Shown here in pieces: positions 26,246 to 39,325 of a DNA stretch of 64,000 bases. Below the pieces are notes generated by a model. It did not search any database. It was not told where the DNA came from and worked only from the letters and a program-made list of their open reading frames with translations. A program made the translations under genes and the position numbers. How positions within the stretch are numbered: position 1 is the stretch's first letter; the number at the start of each line of letters is the position of its first letter. The stretch covers positions 31,323,501 through 31,387,500 of the forward strand of contig NC_071335.1 in assembly GCF_027744825.2 (NCBI RefSeq), read 5' to 3'. The DNA is from Synchiropus splendidus (taxonomy: Eukaryota > Chordata > Actinopteri > Syngnathiformes > Callionymidae).

Positions 26246-29200
26246 ATGGGCACTAGACTGAGGTAGGCTTTTTGTGAGTTATGTACATGCAACCTTCACC
26301 ACCACCACCATCATCACTTTGTTCTTGTGGTGACTGTCACTTCCTCTCACTGCTGCAGAAGCGGCTTCCTGCATCGATTGTGCAAAGTCTGTTATAAATG
26401 TAGCAGTGTGGTGAAAATAAAGCCAGCATGTTTTGATGCTGAGTATAAGCTCTCCTGGATATGGATGTGTGTGGAGATAGTTAGTCAGTATTGCATGGCC
26501 ATATATAAAACTCAATCAGATGTCTTCCTGTCAGGAAAAACCCCGAGCGAACCTTCAACTGGTTCTTCGAAGCATCCTGCCCACTCGCCAAAGACAGAGG
26601 TAAAGCATCATCCTGCCTGTTATCTTGTGCCTGCGTGCCGTGACAGTCGATGATTTACGTACTCAGAGAAGAGTTACGCCTGCCTCCTGTTAACGTCTAC
26701 ACATGACTAACTCTTCAGATGTAAATTTCAAACTTAAAGTCGTGTCTTTGTTCCGCAATGACCACAGATCCAGAAGTGAGATTTCAGTTTCCGGATGATG
26801 CCAGTGATGAGGTTAGAATCTTATTTTGTTGTTTTTATGCTTGAGGGGTTTTTGTTTTGAATCAATTTGTTCTTTCCAGGACTCCAACAAAACAACCCCC
26901 AGTTTCTGCTTCCCTTACGACACGCAACGGTGGGTGTATTTTTGATAATAACACCACTGGATGATGTAATATCAGGCTTCCAAGGAGGCAGGACGACAAA
27001 CGTTGAATCAGTTCTTTAATCCAAATTAACACGACAGACTACCATCCATATAACCGGGCTTCTCCTTCTTAAACGTCAACACGTACATATTACATGACAG
27101 ATGAGTGATGCCATGGCAGTCACCGTGCCATGAAAGTGGATAAAAGCCGACATTTCTCATTTAAATTCAAGATATAACATATGAACATTAAGAAATGTTG
27201 AATGAGGAACATGTCACATCACTGGCAGGTCACCAGAGTGAAAGTGATGTTTGTGCACTAGGGATGGGCGATATGGACAAAAAAAAAAAATCAAAATAAA
27301 TGTTGTCATTTCTGCGATAACACTAGTTATCATGATAAATCCATTTTCATTCTATTCCATGTATTGGACACACTACAGTCTCTCTTGAAACTGTTTCATG
27401 ATGAAACCTATTAGTGGAGTTTGTCTCCAACATCATTATTTGTTTATGTTTAAATATAAAAGTGTAGAGATGAGAAATTTCACATCTCTGTTAGAACCCG
27501 CTGGTGACTGACAGACTGCTCTGCCAGCTTTATTTAGGGGTTAAATTGAGCCGTCTGCTGTATCTCATGTCTCTTTGACTTAAACTATGGACACATTTTC
27601 TAGATGGTATTGAAGAAATATTCTTCAACAATACAAACGGTCAGTCCTTTGTCTTGTATGATGAAAAACCTTATTGAAGATTTCGCTAATACTTTGACCG
27701 TTTTAGAATTTGTTGATGGTCCCTAACTGATGCCGGGGTGTAGCATTAGCACTGCCTGTGAGAGTGTGTCCGCGATCAGTGAACCCCAATGGGGACGCAG
27801 AAGAGGACGCAGCCGACAATACCGGAGTGGAGCTCCGTCCAATATCCAACTATTTTCACCACGGTGTTTCGCCGAGGCGCCAGCGCAGCTGGACACCTGC
27901 TTGTGTTGATGTGAACCAAGGCAAACACGCGCATCAGAAAACCTATTAGAACCACTCATCTAATAAAATGAACACCGATCCAGAGGCTCACAAAAGGTTG
28001 AAAAACACTGCCCTAGCTGTTCACATTCTCTTAGCGCTGGAATCATTGGAGCACATGTCTTAAGCATATTGTAACTACAACCCTAAGTTGTATCATGACA
28101 GTACAGGGATCTGTCCATGGTATCCATTGTTTGCCTACAGTAGCAGAGCTGTCAAGCAACCACCTACATCAAAGAAATGATGGCTGAGGAAGCAATGCCA
28201 CTGTCTGATAGTTGTGTGTTGAGATGCAATGTTAATGGTGTTTAAAATCTCAAGAGTGAAGGATGGAGTCGCTGTGCAGCACTTTACTTTCGTCCTGACT
28301 GACCTGGAGGGACACCAGCGCTTTGGCTTCTGCCGTCTTGCCAGCAGCACACACACCTGCTTGTGTATTGTCAGGTATGAGGGAGTGATCGACAGAAAGA
28401 TAAATTACGCTATGAAAAATGTAAAAAAAAAAAAACCAAAACTCTCCAATGCCCAAACAGTTACCTTCCATGGTTTGAGGTTTTCTACAAACTTCTGAAC
28501 AACTTGGCTGATAATCTCACTAAAGGACAGGTAAGTCAGCATGTAACCAATGGATCCTTGAGCTTGAGCGACGCACGTTTTCTTCACAGACGAAGGAGCT
28601 GATCCTCCTGCTGAGTTCTCTGTATCAGCAGCCGGTTCCCCTGCCCTCTGGATCAGTCACTCTGAAGATGGTGAGTGTTTTTATAGCTGCAGGAAAGCAA
28701 GTTCATCTCCTGACTTAATAGTGGTTTCCTGTCAGTGGTTAGCTTGCTGTCTTTTTCTCTGAGGGAGAGCAGCTCTCGGGCAGCGTAGCCGTGTCCTATC
28801 CTGCTGGACACCTGCAGGGAGAGGAGGGGGTGAGTCCAGAGGGGACTAACTGCTCAGCAGATTAACCACAGCAAAACCAGAAATCAAGCAGATGCTGTGA
28901 CTTTCAAATGACCCCTAATAACCTCAATCATTTCTTTCAAATTTGTTTTCTTTCTTTTAAAATGATCTGGGATTTTATTCCAAAATTATCAATGTGCAGA
29001 GATTTAATGGTTTCTGGACATTGGAATTTGGAATAAAAACCAAAAGCGACTACTGTCTACTTCTAACTTAATTCTAACTTTCTTTTTTTTTTGATGAAGG
29101 AGATTTTTGAATTGTGCTTCATTTTGACTAGTTTTTTATTGAGCATCCCGGAGTCACTGAGAAATACAAGGGAGAGTGGACAGCGAAGCGTGACAGGCAG

Positions 29201-32200
29201 GGAGGATAAAGACATTCGAGTAAGCAGAGTGGGAAGCAGGGACAGCAGATGAGGTCGGTTGCAGGGGATCAGACAGGCTCATACATTCTCATTCCTAAAG
29301 TGTCACATATTAATGAACCATTTATTGACGTTCTAAGAGAGTAGGATGAGGACATTACCTTCCATTGCTATCTTTCTTGGTGTGTATTGTCCTTAGTTTC
29401 ACTATGACCACTCACGGAAATGTGCGTCAACTTGTGATCAACCAACGAAAAATGGCCCCTTTGTCTGCAGCAGGCACTGTTCCTTTAATTGCAGCAAGCC
29501 ACGGAGTGGAAACAATGACAAGTGTGCTGCTTTTACAGTCTGTCAACATACATTTCACTGAATTGCATTTGGGTCTTTGATGTTGTCGAAGTAGATAGTT
29601 AAAACAACCTTGTGTTTTGGTTTGACAATTTACTGTAAATGTGTTATTCGTTTATTATTTGAAGCCAGATGTCATTGAAGTTTGTGAGTTACAGTCGTAG
29701 CCATAAATACGGTGGTACTACTGTAACAATGGTAGTTTTCAGTTTTTGGGTGTGGTTGCCTCATTTTTGGTTACACCATACTGTAAGCCACCTGAAGTTG
29801 TTTTGTGTTCAGGAATACCACTCTACAGTAAGGCTTAACCTGAGCCCCTTTTTTACGTATTGGACCAGTGAAGTGCTGAACAGCATCGTGCTATGCTGCG
29901 AACATGCATCATGGAAGGCTGACTTCTGTGATACACAGTCCCCCCGGGGACAATCATCAATATGTGTCTCCTCAAAGGCGAGAATGTGTTTGACGACCAC
30001 AAGAGGAGCCCTAATACAGTCCTGCGTTGAGGGGAGTTGGTACTCTACTGTAGGATTGGATCGAAGGACTTGCATGTAGAGAAAAAACAAGCTAATAATA
30101 TGAACAAAAAGGAGCGAGGGAGGAGCTTCACACAAGGCCTATTGTAAGAGCCGGGGAGGGTGAGCTCCTGACTGGTTTGCACGCGTGGCAGCATTGAATG
30201 GAGCCAGCAGCAACTATAAGAATGTGAGGAGGTCAAGGTGGTCTTCCTTTTTTCTTTCTTGCTCTGTTAACCTTTGCTTTGTTTAGTTATATCTTCGCTC
30301 ATCTCCTTAAAATGCTCTGGAAACAAAGACCGATTGATGAATTCCTGCCTCAGATGACCATGACAATAATGATTTGATTCATATCAATAGGTCCCATACT
30401 TTATCGCTCCAGATCCCAGGAGTCTGCCTTCCATTCCTGAAAATGTAAGCTTTTTACAACATCATCCATGTTTATTTATTTAATGGTTTATCCCCGCTAC
30501 ATACGTAATTGCAATGAAAGAAAAAAATGGAAATAAAAAACAGGTGTAGTTCACTTATCATGTTTTCCAGAGGAACTTGACGGAGCTGATCGTGGCAGTG
30601 GATGTCGGGAACCTGCTCCTGCTGTACGCCAGTATGCTGTTTGAGAGGCGGATCCTCATATTTGCAAGCAAACTCAGCGCTGTGAGTCCTCTCCAATCAT
30701 TCATCACAAACACACCGCTACATCTCCTCAGTGTGGTGCGTGAGCAGCCCACGATGTCCTGACAGTGATATGCTGTGGCAGTGGAGTTTTTTTTTTTCGA
30801 GCTCAGTTTGTGGCATACAAACAGGAAGTGAAACATCACCGTGTTTTATTGTTCAGGTGGAGGTGTTTCAGAGACAAATAGTTCTGCTATTTTATTAACT
30901 AATAAACTGCTGGCTGTCATGAAGTTTCTGCGGCGAGTATTATGAAGAAACGCCTCCTTAAATTATGATGGAAAAGTAAAGTGAAAATCAATAGCTTCTT
31001 AATTCTGTATATATTAACAGCAAACAATGATTCAAATGAAGTAGCAGTTAAGGTTGAATTTCATTTCTTTATTTTCAAATGAAACCATTTAACGGAGCAC
31101 AATATTACCCAAAATAAAATATAAAATTATTAATGCTGTGTGGCTCCTAAACATCATCCACCAGACATTTGGATTCATCATCATCATCGCCCACCGTATG
31201 CTTCTCGGCTCACTCTTTCCTGTGTCATAACCATTTCCTGCTTGATATATTTTAAGCTCACGTCTTGTGTGCACGCGCTCAGTGCATTGCTCTACCCCAT
31301 GTGCTGGCAACACATCTTCATCCCCGTCCTTCCACCTCACCTACTGGACTACTGCGGGTGAGAACCTGACCTGCTCACCTATTGACAGAGTCACCCACTC
31401 ATCTGACTCTCCCCAACAGTGCCCCGATGCCTTATTTAATCGGGGTCCACACCAGTCTGTTGGAGGTAATCTGACTTAAATGTCCAAACAAAAATGCACC
31501 TCAATGTTTACATTTCTGTGTTCCTTCTTTGACAGAGGGTGAGCAGTCGTGGGCTGGAGGAAGTTGTCACTTTTAATGTGGACACTAATATGTTGGAGAC
31601 CCCCTTCGATGACCTGAGGAACATCCCCCCAGAAGCGGTAGTTAAAATGCTTTACTCTCGCTCTTTTTTTTTTTGCGTCTCATAAACATCTCTTTCCAGA
31701 TGTCTGTGCTAAAGACGTGTTTGAAACGGCAGGCAGTGTCTCCAGGCTGTGGCGTGTCCAGGGCCTTCTTGAGAGCTCAGGCTCTGCTGTTTGGAGGCTA
31801 CAGAGACGCACTCCAGGGTCACAAGGTCTACCAATTTTTGTCTATGGTTCTTGCTAGTGAAGAGTGAAAATCCATAGTGTCAGACAGGGTCTTTGACTCA
31901 TGAATTCAAATGATTATTACCGTATTTTCCGGACTATAAGCCGCTACTTTTTTCCCACGGTCTGAACCCTGCGGCTTATAAAACGATGCGGCTAATATAT
32001 GGATTTTTACAGGGATATTCCAATCAATCGGCCACCGATTATGAATTGTTGCCGGTCACAAAATCCGATCACGTGACAGCAGCTGTTCTGATGAGGCACT
32101 GCCCGCGGTTTGTGATGCGTCCGCTCCTCCCTGCCAACTCGCCACTCGCTTGGCAATGGCGTGTCTAATGCGGAAGCTTTTTTCAGTCTGTCATGTCAAG

Positions 32201-35200
32201 TTTGCATCCTGCAGCACATGCACATTAAAAGGCCTCAACGCCACGAATTCAATACGATATTTAAAACACCAGCACTTGACGGAGCACAGAGAGTTTTCTG
32301 GTGCTCATGAAAGTGAAACTGCAGGAACCAGCGGTCACTGGCGACACTCGCCGGTCTGAGTGTGACGTTCAGAAGGCGAAGCATATTGCCCGAGAAATAA
32401 TCATAAATTTCACTGCGCCAGATGAGCAGCCTTTCTCAGGTGTCGTTTTAAGACGGAATCAAGCGCGGCGGAATCCGCTGCAGTCTTGTGTCTGTCAGAT
32501 GCAGCGTTCGCGGTCCACCACCTGAATCTGAAACTTTTGCAACCGTCCAGAGTGAGAACTTTCATGAAAGAGGTTGAAGACAGCTGCTTCAGCTGAGTGC
32601 TCTCCCTGTCTCTCGGAGCATCCCGAGTTTTTACAGTCTAATGAGCATGCTCTTTGCTGGCAAAAATATTGAGCTTCGTCACATCAAACCGATGACATCA
32701 CAGGCGTTTTATTTACCTTTAAAGCGCTCAAATTGCGCTGTTTTCGCCCGCGTGTCCGCAGCTCTGCTAACAGAGATGATCTACTGTAGGGTGAAAACAG
32801 CGCTCTCTAAACACTTTAAATGTAAATAAGATGTGAGGAGTTCATGAATGGAGTTCAGAACATTGGCAAGATTGTTTCATGAGTCAGTCTCAACACTGGA
32901 CCCCGTTTTCAAAACTAGTACTGGAGGATCCTAGAAGTGATTCTCATGCATTTTCTGTGGCGCAAACAGCAACGGTGCACCCGCGGCTTATAGACTGGTG
33001 CGGCTTATGTATGAAAAAAATCCATTTTCCTTCTTAGATTTGGTGGGTGCGGCTAATATTCCGGTGCGCTCTGTAGTCTGGAAAATACGGTAAGCATTAA
33101 GCAAACCTATACCACGACACTATTTTCATTAAGCTTGCAGCAGCTGAGGCCTTGTCTTTGGTGACATCTCTCCCTCGCCCAATTTCCTCATTGTCACGCC
33201 TGAGAGACAGCAGTTTTGAAATATGAAGCAGGGGCTCCCAGGTCGATCCTGGTGATCGCATACACTTGTCTCAAATATAAAGCCATGCACAGTCAGTCCA
33301 ACCACACAAAGACGCAAAACTGCAAATAACTTTTCTAACATCCAACTTATGACCGGGATCAGTTCCGACCAACCGGTCATAAGTCAGATTGGACGTAAGT
33401 CGAATGCCATTCAAAATAGCCGACACAAGGGTTAAAGGTCCTACTGTAGTGGTAGATCACTGTGAGAGAGTGAGATGCTGGGATACTGTGCTGCTGCAAC
33501 TGTCGTACGCGTTGCCGGGCTGCTACGTGCAGCGGTGCCAGACATTGAATTTAAAAAAAAGCATCTGCTGGCCGTGGACGTAAGTACGGGTGGACGTAAG
33601 TCCAGCAGGTCCTGAGTCGGATGTTTCTTGTGTCTTCTTTTTAGATTTAGAAAAAGATTGAGCGCTGAAGTGTAAAGATATTCCACAGTGAAGATCATGC
33701 CTGTGAGTGCACAAGTTGTGGAAATGAAAGAGCCTCAAAAATAACACAAATAGCAATTTTCAGATTTATTACACACCAAATTAAACAAACACAAAGGCAT
33801 AGTACTTTCCGAGAGTCCATGAAACACTGACTGGTGTTTGAGGGTGATGGAGTGGAGGGATGCACCCATCGTCTTTTTTTTAGCCAACAATAATACTGAA
33901 CGTCACTACATTAAAAAAACGTTGCAAGACAAAATAAACAATAAAAATGCAAAATGTTTAACATAAAATAAATAACTTTTATACCCTTTTCAATCAACAA
34001 TGAAGAGATCAAACCCAGAAAGTAAACTTTACTTGTTAAATAGGGGAGTGTTGCCTCAAACCCTGACAGACCGCTCCTCTTTTCATCGACTACATGTCCA
34101 GGGAATGAGTGTCAGGGGTCCAGGTGCGTGACTGGCAGCCGACAGCTATTGTCTTTGACAAGAACACAGCTGTTCGTCCATAGCAACAAACTCCATTAGG
34201 GTTAGTTTCGCCTGAGGTTCACTCCAGTTAGCTTTCGCTTGGTTCGTCTCTTGGTAGCACTCAAATTTGGCGCTGTGATTTGAGGTGTCGTGTGAAAAGA
34301 AATGTGAAAAGAAGTGGATCGTGAAACCAAAATCATTCGGAAGGGGATGTTTAACCGGTTAACGGGAAATTAGTTTTGTATAAAATATTCATTATGAGAA
34401 AACTGCTAAATATTACCATCATGTTCTCCTTTGTATATTATCAATGACATGACTTAAACTAGATTATGTATTGAAAAAAACAAAAAAACAAAACTCCAAC
34501 TTTCTGTCTGTGCCTATGATGGAAATTGTGATATTTAAATTTCATTTTTTTCTCAGAATGGTGAACTACGCTTCAGTAAGGAGCAGTTTCTGGACAAGCC
34601 ACCCAGCATGAGACACTTTCTGGAGAGTGCTGTTCACCTGCAGTTTTTCAAACAGGTACAGGAATCACCGCAGTCACGACTGCCTCCTGCTGGACAGAAG
34701 ATGTTGATACAATTAATAAAATAAAATAAAATAACATTTAAAGTTTAGCCCAGAGATCCCGTTTTGAATATTGCAACATATGTATGTTTGCAACATATGT
34801 ATGTTTCCTTTTATATTGCCAATATTTCTCTTAACTTTTGGAAGCGGGAGTGCAATTCTGAATGACTTTCTTCCCTCCATTTCCAGTTCATTGATGATCG
34901 CTTGGATCTCCTTAACTCAGGAAAGGAACCAGACGACCTGTTTGAGGAGCAGATTCTTATTGGTGAGCCAACAGGTGTGTGGTTGTTTTTCCAAAACGAC
35001 AGGAGATTATCATGTTCTGTCCAAATTGTCACTTCACCAGTTAGGTCAAAATTAATATCCCTTCTCTTGTAGATAAAAACAAGCCCTATCAGCAGATTGT
35101 CGGGAATTTAAAGGTGAGTTACTTCAATTGTGAGTCATGATTTGAAAGCAGCATCACAGAAGGTTTTGGTCTTTCTCATGAAAGAAAGGGGGCGGAGCGC

Positions 35201-38200
35201 TCATCCTCAACATGAAATCTAAAGCCAACACAAAGGTCAGTGTAGTGGCAGGGCCCTTGCTAGGTTCCTGTTGTTTCTCATAACAGATCCTGCTGCTTCT
35301 CTGTGTGTTTATATTTTAGGCTAAAGCCCTTACAAGATCTGGTTTAAAAAACCTGCTACCGCACAAGGTGAGGCAGTTCAGGAGGATTCTATACGTACTA
35401 AAACAACTCATCTTCTGCTTCATCGACACAGACACGCCAAGAGAGCAACAATCTCCACAGACGTGGCTCAGTGTCCAACCATCTTTCCCAATCTGACTGT
35501 CTGCAAAACCGCATGCCAATCAAGCAACACTTCGGGATGGTGAGAACCAAAGATATTGACATTTCAGTCGTGTTACCACACTGGAGTGCCATCACTTTCA
35601 TCACCTCTTGATGAAATGACAGTCCTATTTGCCTTGCAAAGATCACGATTCTGTTTCCTCATAGTCGATCGACTAGCTTTGTTTGTCTTTGAGATAGCTT
35701 CAGATGAACTGAACAAATCTGTTTTCCCGCATTTTGCGCGAATTTATTTATTGTTTTGTACATATTTTTATTGGAGGATATGACATGTTTCAATTATAAT
35801 TATAATTTCAGACCACAATACAAAAAACAAACAATGTTAACATGTCATTCTTCCAGATTTTTCCTTTTTTTCAATAAAATAAACAATAACACATACAATG
35901 TAAATAAATATATAAAAATAAAATAAAATAAAATAGAGGTAGAAGTGGAAACTGGAGAAGGTAGTCTTGCACATCAAAAACAGTGAAATAGAAATGTCTG
36001 ACCTAGGAACTAGTCTGAGGGGAGGGAGTCAAGTGAGCTGAAATATGTAAGAAAAGGTTACCATTTACTGAAAAACCTTCCAGTGTTACTCTTAATTGTA
36101 TGCTTGATTTTTTCCAACTATAAGAAAAACATGGTGTCTGTGAGCCATTGGGTACTACTGGTGGCCGGTGTTGTGCTGGTGAAGAAGTAAAAGCTATCAC
36201 ATCCAGTCACTTGAGATGAAAATACAAGTGTTAAGGATAATATGTTAGGCATCGTTTCAAAGTGAATCCTATAAAAGACCTTAAACTGAATGACTGTGAG
36301 TCGGGCGCATGATGAACTTTCATACACTCTGCTGCTTCCCACCAATCCACCAATTTCCATCCATTCTGTTTCAGTTACTTATCCGCGTCGCGGGGGCAGC
36401 AGCCTCAGCAGGAAAGGCAAAGCGCTCCTCACTCTCCAGCATTCTAGACTCACCAAGCTTCAGACCCTCTGACAAATAATTGTGCCAAGAAATTCTGTAC
36501 ATTAAAGTACAGAACAGAACCAGCAGTAACAATGCGAACTAAACTCTGACTCCAACACTGACTCTCATTGCTTGGAACTAGAGTTCCATACCAGCAAAAA
36601 AGGATCATTAAATAATTTGAGGGGCTTTTGAATCCATATTGGACCCCAGTAAAACACTGCAGTGAATCTCTAACTCTGCTGGTCAGTGTCACAAAACTTC
36701 AGCCTTTTGAGCCTTGCTAACTCTCAACTAACCCGCATCCTGGCTGGTTTTTATTTCCTCATGACAAGAAGTCAGTGAGCATTATTTATTTGAATCCTTT
36801 ATTTAGGGTGTAAGTTGGAATATGTGCTGACCTTATTGAAATTTCTGAACGGATACATGTATAAGACTGAAACAGAGTCTCTTTAACTACTTAAAAATAG
36901 CTTACAGGTCTGACGTCAGAAACTCACACGCTCTCTGGAAGTCTGGTGGAGTCACATGTGTGTCATAACACCCGACTGTCCACAAGATTTCAGCGAGGCA
37001 GAGAAGTGAAAACAGCTCAACTCATGACGTGGCACTTGCACAGCATGGAGAAACGAGAGTTCAACATTTCAAATAAGTCAGACCAGATTCACAGTACACA
37101 GTGAATGAGACCGACACATCGTTGTGCTGTTTTAAGTAAAAATAATAATTTTACAAAAAGAAACTCTTTGGCATATCTGAAGGTATATCAAATAACATTG
37201 GATTTTGTGAATGACAGTCCCGTCCTCCTCGGCCTGTTTACAAATCCCTCGGTAGCCAAGACAACGGTGACTCGGCTGAGGATTCCTGGAAGGGGTGAGT
37301 TCAGTTCGGGGATGAATGGATGGAAGCATCGATCAGTTCCTGAATGGGTTGAGTTTTGTTTGTCCCAGTGCTGTGTCCTCACCTGTGGATGAGTCAGACC
37401 CGACAGATGAAGACAACTCTCACTTCTCCGACCCTGAGGAAATGGACCTGCTCGGGGAGATCTTTGAGACGTTGAGCAGTAGGAGCATGCATGACCGTGG
37501 ACTCCTGTACGGCACGCGAAGCCTGGACTTATTTGGATCTGACAGCTATGACTTTGTTCGAAAGGTAAGAAGAGCCTTTTCAGCCTACACCCCACTGCAA
37601 ATTCAACTGTGTGTTTTGTCTTGGAAGCATGGCTCAGTCAACCCGAGTCAGGAGAGCTTGTCTGCGTCGGTCAGCAGCAGCGACTTCATGGACAGCTGGA
37701 ATGCTGAAGCAGCAGATCAGGCCGAGGACTTGGATAGTTTGAGTCTGGACATGAGCGTGCAGGAGCAGGAAGTGGCCGAGTTTAGAGCAGAAGAACGAGA
37801 CAAGAGACAGGGAAACATCGGATGGACCAAGGAACAGGACAACACTGTCCAGACTGACAATGTAATCATCCCTGAGGAAGTGAAGAACGAAGGTCTCCAG
37901 AACGTGACGAATGAGACGCTCCAAGATGAAAAGTTCATGGAGGAAGAGCAAGAGCTGAGTCAGGAGAGCTTGTCTGCGTCGGTCGGCAGCAGCGACTTCA
38001 TGGACAGCTGGAATGCTGAAGCAGCAGATCAGGCCGAGGACTTGGATAGTGTGAGCCTGGACATGAGCGTGCAGGAGCAGGAAGCAGCTGAGTTCAGAGC
38101 TGAAGAACGAGAAAAGAGACAGGGAGACATCGGATGGACCGAGGAAGAGGACAACACTGTCCAGACCGTAGGAGAAGACATCCCTGAGGAAGTGAAGAAC

Positions 38201-38599
38201 GAAGGTCTCCAGAGCGTGACGAATGAGCAAGAGCAGGGTCAGGAGAGCGCAGAGGACACAGGCGAACAGATAGATGAGGTGAACCAGCAGCAAGATACAG
38301 AAAACAAATGTGTGAACAAACAAGAGGATCAAGTTGCTCAAACCTCGACTGCTGCGCCAAATCTTGGAATCCAGAAGGCAAAAGCAGAGCTGGACGCTAA
38401 AATCTCTCCCAAATCAGCAATAGCGAGTTTCTGCCCTCCAGTTTCCAGCCAAGCATTCGGTCTCAAGCTGAGGTCCAGAAGCACAACCAACACCAACAAA
38501 CCCTGCAATAGATCGGATGCGAGGGACTGCTCCGGAGAGGAGGAGGGGCTCCCCCAGGTCAAAGTGTCAGAACTGAAGAAAAGATTTGAAGCAAAGTGA
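26246..38599 (+). CDS. dennd1c: DENN domain-containing protein 1C, Rab35-type guanine exchange factor
   Basis: DENND1 proteins activate Rab35 at clathrin-coated and endosomal membranes. Exons: 26246-26262, 26535-26599, 26768-26811, 26880-26929, 28255-28374, 28461-28530, 28590-28670, 28764-28829, 30391-30444, 30571-30681, 31257-31357, 31420-31465, 31536-31637, 31700-31825, 34557-34655, 34887-34962, 35073-35113, 35185-35235, 35320-35367, 35432-35539, 37218-37294, 37369-37564 and 37628-38599. Phases agree throughout, giving about 906 residues (human about 800). The start MGTRLRKNPE follows the DENND1 pattern. Family blocks are [24 protein letters not shown] (uDENN), [19 protein letters not shown] and [20 protein letters not shown] (cDENN), and [18 protein letters not shown] and [18 protein letters not shown] (dDENN). 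The C-terminus [11 protein letters not shown] matches human DENND1C (ADLKKCFEG), against DENND1A/B. The last intron could instead end at 37651, giving 898 residues, or be retained. One donor (31826, GTCTAC) is weak. Confidence 0.93.
27001..28020. repeat. Probable transposon remnant in dennd1c intron 4
   Basis: The intron between 26930 and 28254 contains 'ctagggatgggcgatatgg' (about 27259) and ends in 'ggttgaaaaacactg' (about 28000-28014), a hAT-terminus-like string. I could not pair the ends or find a target duplication, so the boundaries are approximate. Confidence 0.35.
31918..33092. mobile_element. Tc1/mariner-type non-autonomous element in dennd1c intron 14
   Basis: The body is 31920-33090. 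The ends CCGTATTTTCCGGACTA and, in reverse complement, CCGTATTTTCCAGACTA differ at one base of 17, and each is flanked by TA. Subterminal 'gcggcttata' and 'gcggctaata' repeats occur near both ends. The internal frames encode no transposase I recognise. Confidence 0.75.
33338..33624. mobile_element. Small MITE-like element in dennd1c intron 14
   Basis: The terminal inverted repeats are ACATCCAACTTATGACC and, from the right end, ACATCCGACTCAGGACC (14 of 17 match). Internal 'ggtcataagtc' and 'ggacgtaagt' motifs repeat. The superfamily is unclear and no confident target duplication was read. Confidence 0.5.
35540..37217. other. dennd1c intron 20 with a LINE 3'-end fragment
   Basis: This is the second longest dennd1c intron. 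Bases 36370-36450 ('acttatccgcgtcgcgg', then 'gcagcagcctcagcagg') match the 3' part of the LINE family seen at 12014-12270. The rest is AT-rich without a recognised feature. Confidence 0.45.
37645..38240 (+). repeat. In-frame tandem duplication within the last dennd1c exon
   Basis: Two units with a 312-base (104-codon) period begin at 37645 and 37957. Both encode QESLSASV, then [20 protein letters not shown], then LDMSVQEQE, then [11 protein letters not shown], and are about nine-tenths identical in DNA. A third start (GQESAED, about 38236) is truncated. The units are acidic and predicted disordered, and sit in the tail outside the DENN module. Confidence 0.9.
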
Positions 38600-38845
38600 C
38601 TGGGCCCCGTGTGGGGACTCTGAGACTCAGTTTTGAACTTGAATGTAATTTCAAAACTATGTTCAGGTCTTGAATTTGAACGCTGCACAAGGTACATTTC
38701 CAACTCAACAAGCTGTCAACGTTTGACAAGGGAGGTTATCAATCTCTTTACATGCCCATATCACCTGATGATAAATCTCCATCTTAACTGTGGGCAGGAT
38801 TCGGCTAGGAATATCCAGTTTGCATGAGTTCTCACAGGCATTTCA

Positions 38846-38851
38846 ATTAAA
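38846..38851 (+). promoter_or_regulatory. Candidate polyadenylation signal of dennd1c
   Basis: ATTAAA, the common variant signal, lies about 250 bp after the dennd1c stop. No AATAAA is closer. The rest of the gap up to the crb3 3' end is AT-rich with a (CA)n array. Confidence 0.45.
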
Positions 38852-39141
38852 ATGAAAGCTTAGCTTCTCCTGCTCTCTTTACGACCGGCTCGACCAGTTC
38901 CCACAGAATTCCCTCGATTAAACAACCAGCGAGGTAAAACTGTTGACTCAGCACAGTCCTCTTCTTAATATTATATTATTTAAATATATAAACTTAAACT
39001 TAATTAAAATCACAGAAACTTACAAGACATCTTGATCTTGCCACTCAATTTATTTACAAATACTTTTATGCATATAGACATTTTGATACAAAACCTTCCT
39101 TCACATAACTCCAAAAATAGTTTGTCTTATAAATACATAGC

Positions 39142-39144
<3 letters not shown>

Positions 39145-39178
<34 letters not shown>
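39145..39178. repeat. (CA)n microsatellite
   Basis: About 17 units in the convergent space between dennd1c and crb3. Confidence 0.9.
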
Positions 39179-39179
<1 letters not shown>

Positions 39180-39263
39180 GTCCTTCATCTTAAGGCCACC
39201 AAGACTTGAATAAAAAAAAAAAAAAAACATCTTCCCATTTTAATGCAGAAAGATGGGTAATAC

Positions 39264-39269
39264 TTTATT
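39264..39269 (-). promoter_or_regulatory. Polyadenylation signal of crb3
   Basis: TTTATT on the plus strand reads AATAAA on minus, about 57 bp beyond the crb3 stop codon. Confidence 0.6.
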
Positions 39270-39325
39270 TGTGTCCTCAGTCGTTAAAAGTGGCGCCTAT
39301 AATTTGAGTATAAAATAACAGGAGA

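Noticed and set aside
27600..27650. Short inverted repeat (gtattgaagaa / ttcttcaacaatac) in dennd1c intron 4
   Set aside because: Imperfect and short, easily expected by chance in AT-rich DNA.
37634..38341. 235-codon minus-strand open frame rich in Leu/Phe
   Set aside because: Antisense shadow of the acidic dennd1c tail. Its two similar halves simply mirror the tandem duplication.
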